Positions 36,447 to 45,889 of a DNA stretch of 64,000 nucleotides are shown piece by piece. Where the stretch lies: NCBI RefSeq assembly GCF_944384735.1, contig NZ_CALWUN010000002.1:17770-81769 (forward strand), written 5' to 3'. The stretch is from an uncultured Agathobaculum sp. Lineage in GTDB: Bacteria > Bacillota > Clostridia > Oscillospirales > Butyricicoccaceae. The notes beneath the pieces were generated by a model, which searched no databases, had not been told where the DNA came from, and was given only the letters and a program-made list of their open reading frames with translations. How positions within the stretch are numbered: the first letter of the stretch is position 1; each line of letters starts with the position of its first letter. Both the position numbers and the translations under genes were made by a program.

Positions 36447-36472
36447 TGTGCAGTGTTCAGTCCTTTCGCTTG

Positions 36473-37120
36473 TTACTTTACTTGCTTGGGGTCATAGTCG
36501 GCGCCAAATTTCAATTCGCCGAAATCAAACTTACGGGTCGCATCCTCCAGCGGCGCATCCGCCTGTACGGCGGCACTTTCCGGCTGGGGCTGGGTGGGCT
36601 GCGGGGCAGGTGTTACCTGTGGCTGCGGCGCGGGCTGCGCGGCAGCCGCGGTTTCCTGCGCATGCACCAAATCCTCTGCCTTGGCCAGCTCGACCAACGC
36701 CTTGGCCTGCGCCTGATATACAGATGAAACACGCGCGATGAACTCCAAGGTATTTTTTCTGGCCGCTTCCAGCTTCTGCTCCTCGGCAACGATCTTGTCG
36801 CGTGTATTTTTTACCTTGCTTTCCGTTTCATTCTGTGCGTTGGAAACGATGTCCTCCGCTTCCTTCTTGGCCTTGTCGATCGTATCCTGCGCGATGGTCT
36901 GCGCGCTCATCAACGCGCGGCGCATACCGTCCTCCACGCCGCGGTACTCCTCGATTTTGTCGACAAGCACCTTCATCTTCGCCTTGAGCGCGGCATTTTC
37001 CTTCTGCATGGCAGCAAACTCTTCCGCAACGCGCTCGAGGAATGTATCCACCGACTTCATGTCGTATCCGCCGAAAACCGCCTTTTCAAAGCCGATTTCC
37101 TGAATTTCCTGCACCGTCAT
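36473..37120 (-). CDS. divIVA: DivIVA-domain cell division/pole protein
   Basis: A 215-residue coiled-coil protein. The N-terminal DivIVA motif is present (MTVQEIQEIGFEKAVFGGYD followed by MKSVDTFLERVAEEF), with long heptads over about 25-165. The C-terminal 50 residues are Ala/Pro/Gln-rich and disordered. DivIVA binds curved membranes at septa and poles. Its place between the yggT-like gene and ileS is the standard one. Confidence 0.93.
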   Translation of the reverse strand: MTVQEIQEIGFEKAVFGGYDMKSVDTFLERVAEEFAAMQKENAALKAKMKVLVDKIEEYRGVEDGMRRALMSAQTIAQDTIDKAKKEAEDIVSNAQNETESKVKNTRDKIVAEEQKLEAARKNTLEFIARVSSVYQAQAKALVELAKAEDLVHAQETAAAAQPAPQPQVTPAPQPTQPQPESAAVQADAPLEDATRKFDFGELKFGADYDPKQVK

Positions 37121-37163
37121 TCTGTTTCTCCTCCGTATTCTATTTGTTTGCCATACTCACGGG

Positions 37164-37188
37164 AAAATGGCCGGGCGTCGCCCGACCA
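37164..37188 (-). terminator. Hairpin between yggT and divIVA
   Basis: A stem of about eight pairs with one mismatch (37168-37176 with 37180-37188) is followed on the minus strand by TTTT. Termination is probably partial because the cluster continues. Confidence 0.55.
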
Positions 37189-37215
37189 CTTGAGTGAACC
37201 GTTTATCCGACAAGC

Positions 37216-37482
37216 TCAGAGCATGTATAGCACCTGCTCGAGTGCAATCAGCGTTAAAAATGCCAACATAAACGCTAAGTCGAACGGACAGCCGCGCAAT
37301 GCGTCGATCCGGCCCAGCAAGCTGCGGAACGGCTGCACCAGCGGCTCGGTCAACAGGCAGAGGAATTCGTAGATCTGCGACGTGCTTTCCTGTACGAACC
37401 AACTCATAATGGCCCGCGCAAACAGCAGAAATTCCAGAATCCGCAGCAGACTGCTAACCGCATAAACCACAATCGTATTCAC
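37216..37482 (-). CDS. YggT-family membrane protein (YlmG)
   Basis: An 88-residue protein with two membrane helices (about 5-28 and 65-88). The loop between holds LLTEPLVQPFRSLLG, the usual YggT motif. YlmG proteins sit beside sepF and are linked to division and membrane sites, though their function is unclear. The gene is 12 bp after sepF. The ylmH (S4-domain) gene that often follows is not found here. Confidence 0.88.
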   Translation of the reverse strand: MNTIVVYAVSSLLRILEFLLFARAIMSWFVQESTSQIYEFLCLLTEPLVQPFRSLLGRIDALRGCPFDLAFMLAFLTLIALEQVLYML

Positions 37483-37494
37483 AGCTGCACGCCC

Positions 37495-37983
37495 TTAAAA
37501 ATACATGCCGCTGCTTTCCAGCTCATCGATCAGGTCGCCCATGATATCCACGTTATAGGGGGTGATGATGTAAGTGCTGTTCGCAACCTTCTTGATCTTG
37601 CCCTCGTTCGCATACGCCACGCCGCTGAGGAAATCTACAAGACGGCGCGCGATATCCTTGTTGGTCTGTTCCAGGTTCAGCACAACCGTGCGCTTGTCCT
37701 TCAGGTGGTCGGCGATCTCCGCCGCGTTTTCAAAACGGTCGGGCTTGACCAGCACCACCGCCAGCTGTGTTGTGGTGTGGATATTGACTACTTTATTGCT
37801 GCGACGGAACGAAGCCGCTTCCGAAGGTGCGCTATCATATGCTCTTTCATAAGAACGCTCATATGCGGGTGCTGCACTGCTCTTGACCGGCTCTTCGCTG
37901 CGCTGGCGGGGGAGTTCCTCTTCATAATCATCCACGATGTCCTCGCCTTTGACCCAATCGATAAAGCCTTTGATCGAACCCAT
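37495..37983 (-). CDS. sepF: Cell division protein SepF
   Basis: A 162-residue FtsZ-anchor protein. An N-terminal amphipathic helix (MGSIKGFIDWVKGED) binds the membrane. A low-complexity Ser/Ala/Glu-rich linker spans about 20-70, then the SepF core (about 78-160, with RTVVLNLEQTNKDIARRLVDFLSG) forms rings that tether FtsZ. I chose ATG 37983 behind AAGGAGG; the ORF upstream is a shadow of yggS. Confidence 0.95.
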   Translation of the reverse strand: MGSIKGFIDWVKGEDIVDDYEEELPRQRSEEPVKSSAAPAYERSYERAYDSAPSEAASFRRSNKVVNIHTTTQLAVVLVKPDRFENAAEIADHLKDKRTVVLNLEQTNKDIARRLVDFLSGVAYANEGKIKKVANSTYIITPYNVDIMGDLIDELESSGMYF

Positions 37984-38003
37984 GCAAAGTTCCTCCTTAT
38001 GTT

Positions 38004-38729
38004 TTAGGGCGAAACGATCTGATACGGCCGCGCACCAAAGATCGCCGTGCCGACGCGCACCATGTTGGCGCCGCACGCAATCGCCGTTTCGAAATCATTC
38101 GTCATTCCCATAGACAAATAATCCATATTTACATTATCGTATTTTTTCGTCAAAATGTCAACAAATACTTGATGCATTTCACTAAAATAGCTAAAGTTCT
38201 TCGTTGTTTCATCCGCAATGGGCGGAATCGCCATCAAACCGCGGATACAAAGCGATTCTTTCTCCCGCAGCAGGCCGATCGCCTCATCCAATTGCTCGAC
38301 CAGCAGGCCGCTCTTGGCCGGCTCGCGTCCGATATTGACTTCCAACAGGATATCCTGCTGCAAACCGTGTTTGGCGGCCTCCTTGGCAATCGCCTCTCCC
38401 AGCCGGACCGAACCGACAGACTGGATCAGCGATACCTTGCCGACCAGATATTTGACCTTATTGGTCTGCAATGTGCCGATAAACTGCAAGTCCGCTCCGT
38501 CATAAGCATGCTGCTCATATTTTTCCAGCAGCTCCTGCACGCGGTTTTCCCCGCACACCGTAATGCCGGCTTTGATTGCCGCGCGCACATGCTCGGCGTC
38601 GTTCATTTTGGAAGCCGCGACAAGCGTGATCTCTTTGGCGTCCCGTCCTGCCCGCTCCGCTGCGCGCGCGATGCGTTCCTGCACAGCCGCGATGCGGCCG
38701 CGCAGCTCATTTTTTTGCTGCTCCGTCAT
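38004..38729 (-). CDS. YggS-family PLP homeostasis protein
   Basis: A 241-residue alanine-racemase-like protein that binds pyridoxal phosphate and keeps the free cofactor in balance. The PLP-lysine lies in LVAASKMND (about 38). Further family motifs are [28 protein letters not shown] and [28 protein letters not shown]. It lies before sepF, the conserved place of ylmE. Confidence 0.95.
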   Translation of the reverse strand: MTEQQKNELRGRIAAVQERIARAAERAGRDAKEITLVAASKMNDAEHVRAAIKAGITVCGENRVQELLEKYEQHAYDGADLQFIGTLQTNKVKYLVGKVSLIQSVGSVRLGEAIAKEAAKHGLQQDILLEVNIGREPAKSGLLVEQLDEAIGLLREKESLCIRGLMAIPPIADETTKNFSYFSEMHQVFVDILTKKYDNVNMDYLSMGMTNDFETAIACGANMVRVGTAIFGARPYQIVSP

Positions 38730-40015
38730 TTTTTCACCACCATATTGTTTTGCAGATTTTTGCCGCGGATGATGATCTGATCCTGTTCGACCAGCATATC
38801 GACATCGGTCGCACTCTGTTCGACGACATAGAAATCATCAGCTTCGTACAGCGTGTTGATGACCTTGAATTTCTGGAACGAGCCGCTGAGGATGAACACG
38901 CCGGTCTGCTGCACGGTGTTGCCGCTGCTGTCCGTGGACTCCTGAATGCGGACGGCCTTTTTGGGCACTTTCAGTCCGGTATAGGTGGCAAGGATGATCT
39001 CCACCGGCTGCTGCCGCATGGAAACCATCTCGCTGTTGAACTCCGTCCCCTCAAGCACCAGCAGCGCGGTGTCCGCGCCGCGCTCCTTGAGCACGGCATG
39101 CACCGTGACCGGTGTTTCCAGCGAAGCCTGTGTGAAATTGACGCGCAGACTTTGCCCTTCATAAAAACGGCTGGCCTGCTCGGTCGTGATTTCGGATACC
39201 AGATACCAGCTGAACCCCTCGATCATCTTGCCAAGGCTGGCGTCGTCCTTTTGGGGATTGCTCCCCGTCAGTTCGTGGAACTGCTCCGTCGTCAGATCCT
39301 CGAGTACGTCCAACGTCAAAATATCCTCGTAGCCATCGACCACCTCGGAAAAGTAGCCTGAGGTCGGTGCGGTCAACTGGGTAGTATGACCGGCAAGCTG
39401 CGCGTTCAGGCTGCTTTGCTCGAGCAGAAGCGCATCGCGCTCTGCCGTGATGGCAGCGGAATCGGCGTTGCCTGCCTCGCGGCGCAGCACGAGCGTGCGC
39501 AGCGTATTGGAAGCCGTGGAAAGCGCGCTGCCCGTGCCGCTTTTGGCCTGCGCCGCCATCTGCTGCAGTTGCAGGATGATCATCTGGTCGATCTTGGCTG
39601 CGTCCGCACCGTCTGTTGCGGATTGCAGCGCGGTATCCAGCAGCGCAATGCGGTTTTCCAGCGGGTCAAGCTCCCGGCTGAGCATCAGCGCCTGCTCGTC
39701 CGCATACACCACAGCCAGCGCTGCATTCTGCTGCACACGCTCGCCGCTGTACACGATATGTTTGATCGAGTCGCCGGTACCGCCGGTGATCGTGGTCTCA
39801 TCCCGGAAAAACCAGCCGTCCGCGAAGATGCTGTCATTGACCGTTACCTGCACCGCCGGGGTGGTTTCATTGGTCACGGCAAATGCGCTGATCACCTGCC
39901 AGCCCAGCAATAGGACGATCACGGCCGTGACGATTACAAAAACCGGGCGGCCATTGGGCAGCAAACGGCGACGATGTTTCGATTTTGGTTTTTGGTGTGT
40001 GGTTTCTTGCTGCAT
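38726..40015 (-). CDS. HlyD-like membrane-fusion protein
   Basis: A 429-residue protein with one N-terminal membrane helix (about 25-45) and an exported part with a lipoyl-like half, a Leu/Gln/Ala-rich hairpin (about 110-205) and a second half ending in a small beta domain. It carries no ABC motif. A protein of this kind is often found between hfq and yggS in Clostridia. Its partner is not in the window. It overlaps yggS by 4 bp, so it may be tied to division rather than to export. Start ATG 40015 follows GAGG. Confidence 0.75.
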   Translation of the reverse strand: MQQETTHQKPKSKHRRRLLPNGRPVFVIVTAVIVLLLGWQVISAFAVTNETTPAVQVTVNDSIFADGWFFRDETTITGGTGDSIKHIVYSGERVQQNAALAVVYADEQALMLSRELDPLENRIALLDTALQSATDGADAAKIDQMIILQLQQMAAQAKSGTGSALSTASNTLRTLVLRREAGNADSAAITAERDALLLEQSSLNAQLAGHTTQLTAPTSGYFSEVVDGYEDILTLDVLEDLTTEQFHELTGSNPQKDDASLGKMIEGFSWYLVSEITTEQASRFYEGQSLRVNFTQASLETPVTVHAVLKERGADTALLVLEGTEFNSEMVSMRQQPVEIILATYTGLKVPKKAVRIQESTDSSGNTVQQTGVFILSGSFQKFKVINTLYEADDFYVVEQSATDVDMLVEQDQIIIRGKNLQNNMVVKK

Positions 40016-40034
40016 AAGGGAACCTCGATGTATC

Positions 40035-40280
40035 TTACTCCCCTGCCCGGTCCTCCCTCGGCGCATATAAGTCGATGCGGTTTTGCGGGATCAGGGTCGA
40101 TATGGCGTGTTTATAAATCATCTGCTGCTTGCCTTCGCTTTCCAGAATGACCACAAAGTTGTCAAACCCACGCACAACGCCGCGCATCTGAAAGCCGTTG
40201 GTCAGGAACACCGTCGTATGCATGGCCTGCTGCCGCAGTGCGCACAGCATCCGATCCTGCAGATTGATCTCGTTTCTCAC
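40035..40280 (-). CDS. hfq: RNA chaperone Hfq
   Basis: An 81-residue Sm-like protein. The Sm1 motif spans about 12-50 ([23 protein letters not shown]), and Sm2 is [11 protein letters not shown]. The hexamer binds small RNAs and A- or U-rich sequences. It follows miaA, which is the classic miaA-hfq order. The gene is compact with no long C-terminal tail. Confidence 0.96.
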   Translation of the reverse strand: MRNEINLQDRMLCALRQQAMHTTVFLTNGFQMRGVVRGFDNFVVILESEGKQQMIYKHAISTLIPQNRIDLYAPREDRAGE

Positions 40281-40313
40281 AATGATTCCTCCTATGTTTT
40301 ACATATTCTGGAA

Positions 40314-41255
40314 TTATTGTACACTTTGTTTTTGCACATATTCTGTCGCTTCCTGTAAAACGGATGAGAAGTCCTCTTCCCTATTATAATAAATCCAATG
40401 GATACTGTCATCCCTTTTCAGCCAGGTCAGCTGTCTTTTTGCATAATTCCGGCTGCGTTGTTTGAGTAAATTGACACAATTTTCAAGGGAATCCGTTCCA
40501 TGCAGTACGCCGAGCAGCTCCTTATAACCGATGGCCTGCGCTGCCGTGCCCATTAGTGCGCCTCGCTCCAGCAGGCGCCGGGTCTCTTCCAGCAGTCCGT
40601 CCGCCAACATCTGGTCGACCCGTTTGTCGATGCGCGCATAAAGCGTTTCGCGCTGCGCCGGACACACGCCCAGCTTGAGCGCATGGTATTTCGGTGTGGG
40701 ACGCTTATGACGGCGATTCAGTTCCCCAATGGTCATGCCGGTCTGTTCGTAGACCTCAAGCGCGCGGATCACGCGCTTGAGGTTATTGGGGTGCAGGCGT
40801 TCTGCGCTCTCCGGATCGACCCGCGCGAGGCATGCATGTACCGCAGCGTTGCCCTGTTCTGCCGCCATCCTCTGATATTGTTCGCGCAGGGCGGTGTCTG
40901 TTTCATCCCCAGAAAACACACTGCACTCGATCAGCGCGTCCATATATAGGCCGGTGCCGCCAACGACGACCGGCAGCATGCCGCGCGACAGGATATCCTG
41001 TGCGGCGGTGTCCGCCAGTTCGACATACCGGGCAACCGAAAACGGCTCGTTCGGCTGGCAGATGTCGAGTAAATGATGTACGGTACCCTGCCGTTCGGCC
41101 ATTGTCGGCTTGGCTGTGCCGATATCCATGCCGCGATAAATCTGCATGGAATCCGCTGAAATGATCTCCGTATGCAGTTGTTTGGCCAATGCGACCGAAA
41201 GTGCGGTCTTGCCGCTGGCGGTCGGCCCGCAGATGCAGATCAAACGGTTTTCCAT
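40314..41255 (-). CDS. miaA: tRNA dimethylallyltransferase
   Basis: A 313-residue enzyme that attaches a dimethylallyl group to A37 of tRNAs reading UNN codons. The P-loop GPTASGKTAL (about 9), DSMQIYRGMDIGTAKP, VGGTGLYMDALIE and the C-terminal KQRSRNYAKRQLTWLK motifs are all present. Start ATG 41255 is the first with a proper ribosome site; the longer frame overlaps mutL. MiaB, which methylthiolates the same base, is encoded four genes upstream. Confidence 0.97.
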   Translation of the reverse strand: MENRLICICGPTASGKTALSVALAKQLHTEIISADSMQIYRGMDIGTAKPTMAERQGTVHHLLDICQPNEPFSVARYVELADTAAQDILSRGMLPVVVGGTGLYMDALIECSVFSGDETDTALREQYQRMAAEQGNAAVHACLARVDPESAERLHPNNLKRVIRALEVYEQTGMTIGELNRRHKRPTPKYHALKLGVCPAQRETLYARIDKRVDQMLADGLLEETRRLLERGALMGTAAQAIGYKELLGVLHGTDSLENCVNLLKQRSRNYAKRQLTWLKRDDSIHWIYYNREEDFSSVLQEATEYVQKQSVQ

Positions 41256-41265
41256 GTCGTTCCCC

Positions 41266-43251
41266 TCATTGATTGACACGCTTGAACAGCTTGTCCAGTT
41301 CATATTTGGTCAGCCGGACGGTCGTCGGCCTGCCGTGCGGGCAGGAGCGGACGTTTTCATCCGCCAGCACCCGGTCGCATAAGTCCTGCAGCTCGGTCAG
41401 GCTCGTTGCCTTACCCGCCTTGATGGCCGCTTTGCACGCAACCGTGTGGATCAGGTCATCCAGCCTGTCTGGGACGGCGGTACGGCTGTGCAGCAGCTTA
41501 TCCGCCAATTCGCTGATAACCGCCGGCACATCCGCGCTGTCCAGATAGGCCGGGACGCTGCGCACCGCAAAGCTGTTTTCACCGAATTCATCTATGGCAA
41601 ATCCAGCCTGACGGATTTCCTCTATCCCATCCTGCACGGCGGCAGCTTCCTCCCCGCTGAGCTCGACAACAATCGGCGCGAGCAGCTCCTGCTGCGGCAT
41701 ATCAGTTTGCGCGCGCAGCTTGTTGAACAAGATCCGCTCGTGGGCGGCATGCTTGTCGATCAAAATCAGGCCGTCCGCGTCCTCAGCAATCAGATAGGTC
41801 TGAAAGCACTCCCCGATCACCCGCGCACCGCCGGTCAGCGGCGCCAAAGCCGACTGGGACGGCTCTGCTACACGAGGCGGTACAGGCGCAGGACAGGATT
41901 GTGTTCGCTCCGTCTGCGGCAGGGACGGTTTTCCCGGCAGGACGGCCGGTTTGTCCTCTCCGGCTGGCGTCGTTACCTGTATGGGTTCCGGTTTGGTGTC
42001 TACCGACTCCGACTCCTCACGCAGGATGCGCGGCGCCGCGGCAAACAACCCGCGTTCCGCGGGCTTGGGCGTGCGCGGCGGCACGGCGACGAGGAAATCC
42101 TCGAGCACTGGCACCTCGGGCACCTTTTGTCCGGGTTGTACCGCTTTGGATACCGGTTCGGCAAATTGCTGCTGGACATATTCCGGCTTTGCCGGTTTGG
42201 ACTCCATGACCGGCGGCTCTGCCGCTTTCTTTTCCTTATGCACCAGCTGCGGGATATTGTCCCCTGCCGCGAGCGCATTCTTGCAGGCAACATAGACGGC
42301 TTCAAACACCGACTTTTCCTGTGAAAACTTGACTTCGGTCTTGGCCGGATGGACGTTGACGTCCACCGCGCCCAGCGGAAGCTCCAAAAACACCGCGCCG
42401 GACGGGTATTTTCCCGCGATGATTGCGTTGCGGTAGGCTTCCTCAAGCGCCGCCTGCATCAGACGGCTTTTAACATAGCGCCCATTGACAAAAAAGTGCT
42501 GCATCGAGCGGTTAGGCCGTCCGGCGTGCGGTTTGATGATGTAACCATGTACCGTCATACCGTTGCGCTCGGTCGGCGGCACTTCCAGCATATTGGCCGT
42601 CATGTCCTTACCGAACACCGCAAAAACCGGCGCCATCAGCTTGCCCTTGCCGTTGGTCGAAAATACCTGCTTGCCGTCCCGGATCAGGCAGAACGCAATC
42701 TCCGGATGGGAAAGCGCGGCATGCTGCACCACGCCGAGGATGTATCCCGCCTCAGTGAAATCCTTTTTGAGGAACTTCATGCGCGCGGGCGTATTAAAAA
42801 ACAGGTCGCGCACGACAATGGTCGTGCCCTCCGGACAGCCGGCCTCTTCCTGCGTCTGGATATCGCCTGCTTCAAGATGCAAGTGCAGGCCGGCGATCGC
42901 GCCTTTCTGCCGGGTGAACAGGTCGATGCGTGTAACGGATGAGATTGCCGCCAGCGCTTCGCCGCGGAAGCCCAGCGTGCCGATGGCGGCCAGATCCGCC
43001 TCGGTGCGCAGCTTGCTGGTCGCGTGGCGGCGGAACGCGATGGGCGCGTCCTCCTCCGCTATGCCGCAGCCATTGTCCGCAATGCGCAGATAGCTGATAC
43101 CACCGTTTTCGATCTCGACCGTGATGCGGGTCGAACCGGCGTCGATTGCGTTCTCGACCAGTTCCTTCGCGACCGAGGCGGGACGTTCCACCACCTCGCC
43201 CGCCGCAATCAGGTCGGCCAGATGCGGGGATAATTCATGGATGATTGCCAT
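41266..43251 (-). CDS. mutL: DNA mismatch repair protein MutL
   Basis: A 661-residue GHKL ATPase. The N-terminus has ENAIDAGS, DNGCGI and GFRGEALAAISS. A Pro-rich linker spans about 340-470. The C-terminal dimer/endonuclease domain has DKHAAHERI (499-507) and CPHGRPT near the end. In nicking MutL proteins the metal motif ends with Glu five residues after the first Glu; here it is Asn510. It lies after mutS with a 31-bp gap, as in most Firmicutes. Confidence 0.97.
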   Translation of the reverse strand: MAIIHELSPHLADLIAAGEVVERPASVAKELVENAIDAGSTRITVEIENGGISYLRIADNGCGIAEEDAPIAFRRHATSKLRTEADLAAIGTLGFRGEALAAISSVTRIDLFTRQKGAIAGLHLHLEAGDIQTQEEAGCPEGTTIVVRDLFFNTPARMKFLKKDFTEAGYILGVVQHAALSHPEIAFCLIRDGKQVFSTNGKGKLMAPVFAVFGKDMTANMLEVPPTERNGMTVHGYIIKPHAGRPNRSMQHFFVNGRYVKSRLMQAALEEAYRNAIIAGKYPSGAVFLELPLGAVDVNVHPAKTEVKFSQEKSVFEAVYVACKNALAAGDNIPQLVHKEKKAAEPPVMESKPAKPEYVQQQFAEPVSKAVQPGQKVPEVPVLEDFLVAVPPRTPKPAERGLFAAAPRILREESESVDTKPEPIQVTTPAGEDKPAVLPGKPSLPQTERTQSCPAPVPPRVAEPSQSALAPLTGGARVIGECFQTYLIAEDADGLILIDKHAAHERILFNKLRAQTDMPQQELLAPIVVELSGEEAAAVQDGIEEIRQAGFAIDEFGENSFAVRSVPAYLDSADVPAVISELADKLLHSRTAVPDRLDDLIHTVACKAAIKAGKATSLTELQDLCDRVLADENVRSCPHGRPTTVRLTKYELDKLFKRVNQ

Positions 43252-43282
43252 TGCAGCGTCCTTTCCAAAGGGATTTATGCTG

Positions 43283-45874
43283 TTATAGCATTTTCTTTAA
43301 CTCGTAAAGCGCGTTGAGCGCTTCGATGGGTGTCATGGTGTCCACTTGCAGCGCGCGCAGCCGCTGCGCGACCGCGTTGTCTGCCAGTGTTTCCATCGTG
43401 ATCTGCGGGCCTTCTTCTGTCTCGGTCAATTCGTGCAGCTCGGGGTGCGGCATGGTGGATTCCAAATCGGCCAGCACCGCCTTGGCGCGCTTGATGACCG
43501 CGTTCGGGATACCGGCGAGCTTGGCGACCTCGATGCCGTAGCTGTCATCCGCGCCGCCACGCACGATCTTGCGCAGGAACGTAATGTCGTCACCGCGCTT
43601 TTTGACTGCGATGTTGTAGTTTTTGACGCCATCGACCATCTCTTCCAGCACGGTCAGCTCATGGTAGTGCGTGGCAAACAGCGCCCGCGCGCCGACTTTG
43701 CGTTTGTTCGCCACATATTCGATCACCGCGCGGGCGATCGACATGCCGTCGTAGGTCGAGGTGCCGCGGCCGATCTCGTCGAGGATCAGCAGGCTCGATT
43801 TGGTCGCGTGCTTGAGGATGTCCGCGACCTCGCTCATTTCGACCATGAAGGTCGACTGGCCGCTCGCCAGATCGTCCGACGCGCCCACGCGCGTGAATAC
43901 ACGGTCGGCCACGCCGATGTGCGCGGACGAGGCGGGCACGAACGAGCCGATCTGCGCCATGACGGTGATCAGCGCGACCTGCCGCATATAGGTCGATTTA
44001 CCAGCCATATTGGGGCCTGTGATGATGGCAACGCGGTTTTCGCCGCCATCAAGCACGGTATCATTCGGAATAAACAGGCTGTCAGCCAGCATCTTTTCGA
44101 CCACCGGATGGCGGCCGTCGTGAATTTCAATTTTATCAGAAAAGTCGACAAGCGGACAGGTGTAGTTGTTGTCGCATGCGACCTCGGCCAGCGCGCACAG
44201 CACATCGAGCGAGGCGACCGCCTGCGCGGTTTTCTGCACACGGTGCACCTGATCGGCGATCTGGTCGCGCACCGAAACGAACACCTCGTATTCCAGCGCG
44301 GTCAGGCGCTCCTGCGCGCCAAGCACCGTGCTTTCGAGCGCTTTGAGTTCCTCGGTGATGTAGCGCTCACCGTTTGCGAGCGTCTGCTTGCGGATGTAAT
44401 GGTCGGGCACCGCGTCGATATTCGACTTGCTGACCTCGATATAATAGCCGAACACGCGGTTATAGCCGATTTTCAGCTTGCTGATGCCGGTTTTCTCGCG
44501 CTCAGTCTGTTCGATCTCCGCGATTTTGCCCTTGCCGCCGGATGCAAGGTCGCGCAGGTAGTCGATCTCCTCGTTGTAGCCCGTGCGGATCATACCGCCC
44601 TCGCGCAGCAGGATGGGCGGCTCATCGACGATGGACAGCTCGACCAGCGCGTGGATATCCTCCAAAAGATCCATGTTAGCCGTGATCTCACGCAGCATGG
44701 GCTGTGTAAACTGCGCCGCCTGTGCGCGGATCTCGGGCAGGCACTCGATGGCGGCGGACAGCGCGCGCAAATCTCGGCAGTTCGCCGTGCCGTAGGTGAT
44801 ACGGCCAATCAGCCGTTCCATATCGAATACCTTTTTGAGCGCGTCGGTCAAAGCGCTGCGTGCAATCACGTCGTCGCACAGCGCGCCGACCGCCTGTTGA
44901 CGGCGCACAATGTGCAGCGGGTTATACAGCGGCTTTTCCAGCCACTGACGAATGAGGCGCGAACCCATCGCTGTTCTGGTGCGGTCGAGCACCCAAAGCA
45001 GCGTCCCCTTTTTCTCTTTGGTGCGCATGGTCTCACATAATTCCAAATTGCGCCGTGCAATCAGGTCAAGCTCCATGAACTGCCCCTGATGATAGACCTG
45101 CAAATGGTTCAGCGCCGTCAGGCTGGCTTGCTGCGTCTGTTCCAGATAATCGAGCAGGCCGCCCAGGCACTGGATGGTCTGCGGCAAATCGGTCAGCCCC
45201 TGTGCATCGAAATCCTCGATACGGAAATGCGTGCGAATACGCTCTGCGGCGCGCTGCATATCAAAGCATTCGTCCGGCATCGGTTCGATCAGCGCTTCCA
45301 GCCGTTCCTTGAGGAAGGCCAGAAACGCATCTGCTGTTGCGGCTGCGCCGCCGACCAGCACCTCGCGCGGCGAAAAACGCCCGAACTCGCTGGCAATTTC
45401 CTGCCAGTTGCCCGAACCCGTCGCGTAGACTTCACCCGTTGTAATATCGGCAAAGCACACGCCAATGCCGCCTTGTTCTGCATAGACACAGCTGAGAAAG
45501 TTGTTGCGTTCCTCCTCGAGCATGGATGCCTCAACAACCGTGCCGGGCGTGACGCGCCGCACGATCTCGCGCTTGACCAGCCCTTTGGCAAGCTTGGGGT
45601 CCTCAACCTGCTCACAAATCGCAATCTTATAGCCCTTGCGCACCAGCTTTGCGATATAACTCTCCGCGCTGTGGTACGGCACGCCGCACATCGGCGCGCG
45701 TTCCTCCAGCCCGCAGTCGCGGCCGGTCAGCGTCAGTTCGAGCTCGCGGGAAACCAGCTTGGCATCCTCAAAAAACATCTCATAGAAATCGCCCAGACGG
45801 TAAAACAGGATATAATCCTTGTTTTTGTTCTTGATCTCAAAGTATTGCTTCATCATGGGCGTGAGTTCGGCCAT
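43283..45874 (-). CDS. mutS: DNA mismatch repair protein MutS
   Basis: An 863-residue mismatch sensor. The N-terminal mismatch-binding domain opens with MKQYFEIKNKNKDYILFYRLGDFYEMFFEDA, carrying the Phe-x-Glu wedge as FYEMF. The ATPase core near the C-terminus has GPNMAGKSTYMRQ and LILDEIGRGTSTYDG. It recognises base mismatches after replication and recruits MutL. It is full length and sits between miaB and mutL. Confidence 0.98.
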   Translation of the reverse strand: MAELTPMMKQYFEIKNKNKDYILFYRLGDFYEMFFEDAKLVSRELELTLTGRDCGLEERAPMCGVPYHSAESYIAKLVRKGYKIAICEQVEDPKLAKGLVKREIVRRVTPGTVVEASMLEEERNNFLSCVYAEQGGIGVCFADITTGEVYATGSGNWQEIASEFGRFSPREVLVGGAAATADAFLAFLKERLEALIEPMPDECFDMQRAAERIRTHFRIEDFDAQGLTDLPQTIQCLGGLLDYLEQTQQASLTALNHLQVYHQGQFMELDLIARRNLELCETMRTKEKKGTLLWVLDRTRTAMGSRLIRQWLEKPLYNPLHIVRRQQAVGALCDDVIARSALTDALKKVFDMERLIGRITYGTANCRDLRALSAAIECLPEIRAQAAQFTQPMLREITANMDLLEDIHALVELSIVDEPPILLREGGMIRTGYNEEIDYLRDLASGGKGKIAEIEQTEREKTGISKLKIGYNRVFGYYIEVSKSNIDAVPDHYIRKQTLANGERYITEELKALESTVLGAQERLTALEYEVFVSVRDQIADQVHRVQKTAQAVASLDVLCALAEVACDNNYTCPLVDFSDKIEIHDGRHPVVEKMLADSLFIPNDTVLDGGENRVAIITGPNMAGKSTYMRQVALITVMAQIGSFVPASSAHIGVADRVFTRVGASDDLASGQSTFMVEMSEVADILKHATKSSLLILDEIGRGTSTYDGMSIARAVIEYVANKRKVGARALFATHYHELTVLEEMVDGVKNYNIAVKKRGDDITFLRKIVRGGADDSYGIEVAKLAGIPNAVIKRAKAVLADLESTMPHPELHELTETEEGPQITMETLADNAVAQRLRALQVDTMTPIEALNALYELKKML

Positions 45875-45889
45875 GGCGTTTCCCTCTTT

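Noticed and set aside
36447-36472. A T-box ahead of ileS
   Set aside because: The gap to divIVA is only 26 bp, with no room for a leader and no AGGGTGG core.
34665-36497. Plus-strand open frame of 610 codons
   Set aside because: It is antisense to ileS with no independent support.
43346-45040. Plus-strand open frame of 564 codons
   Set aside because: It is antisense to mutS; the sense strand carries the complete MutS motif set.
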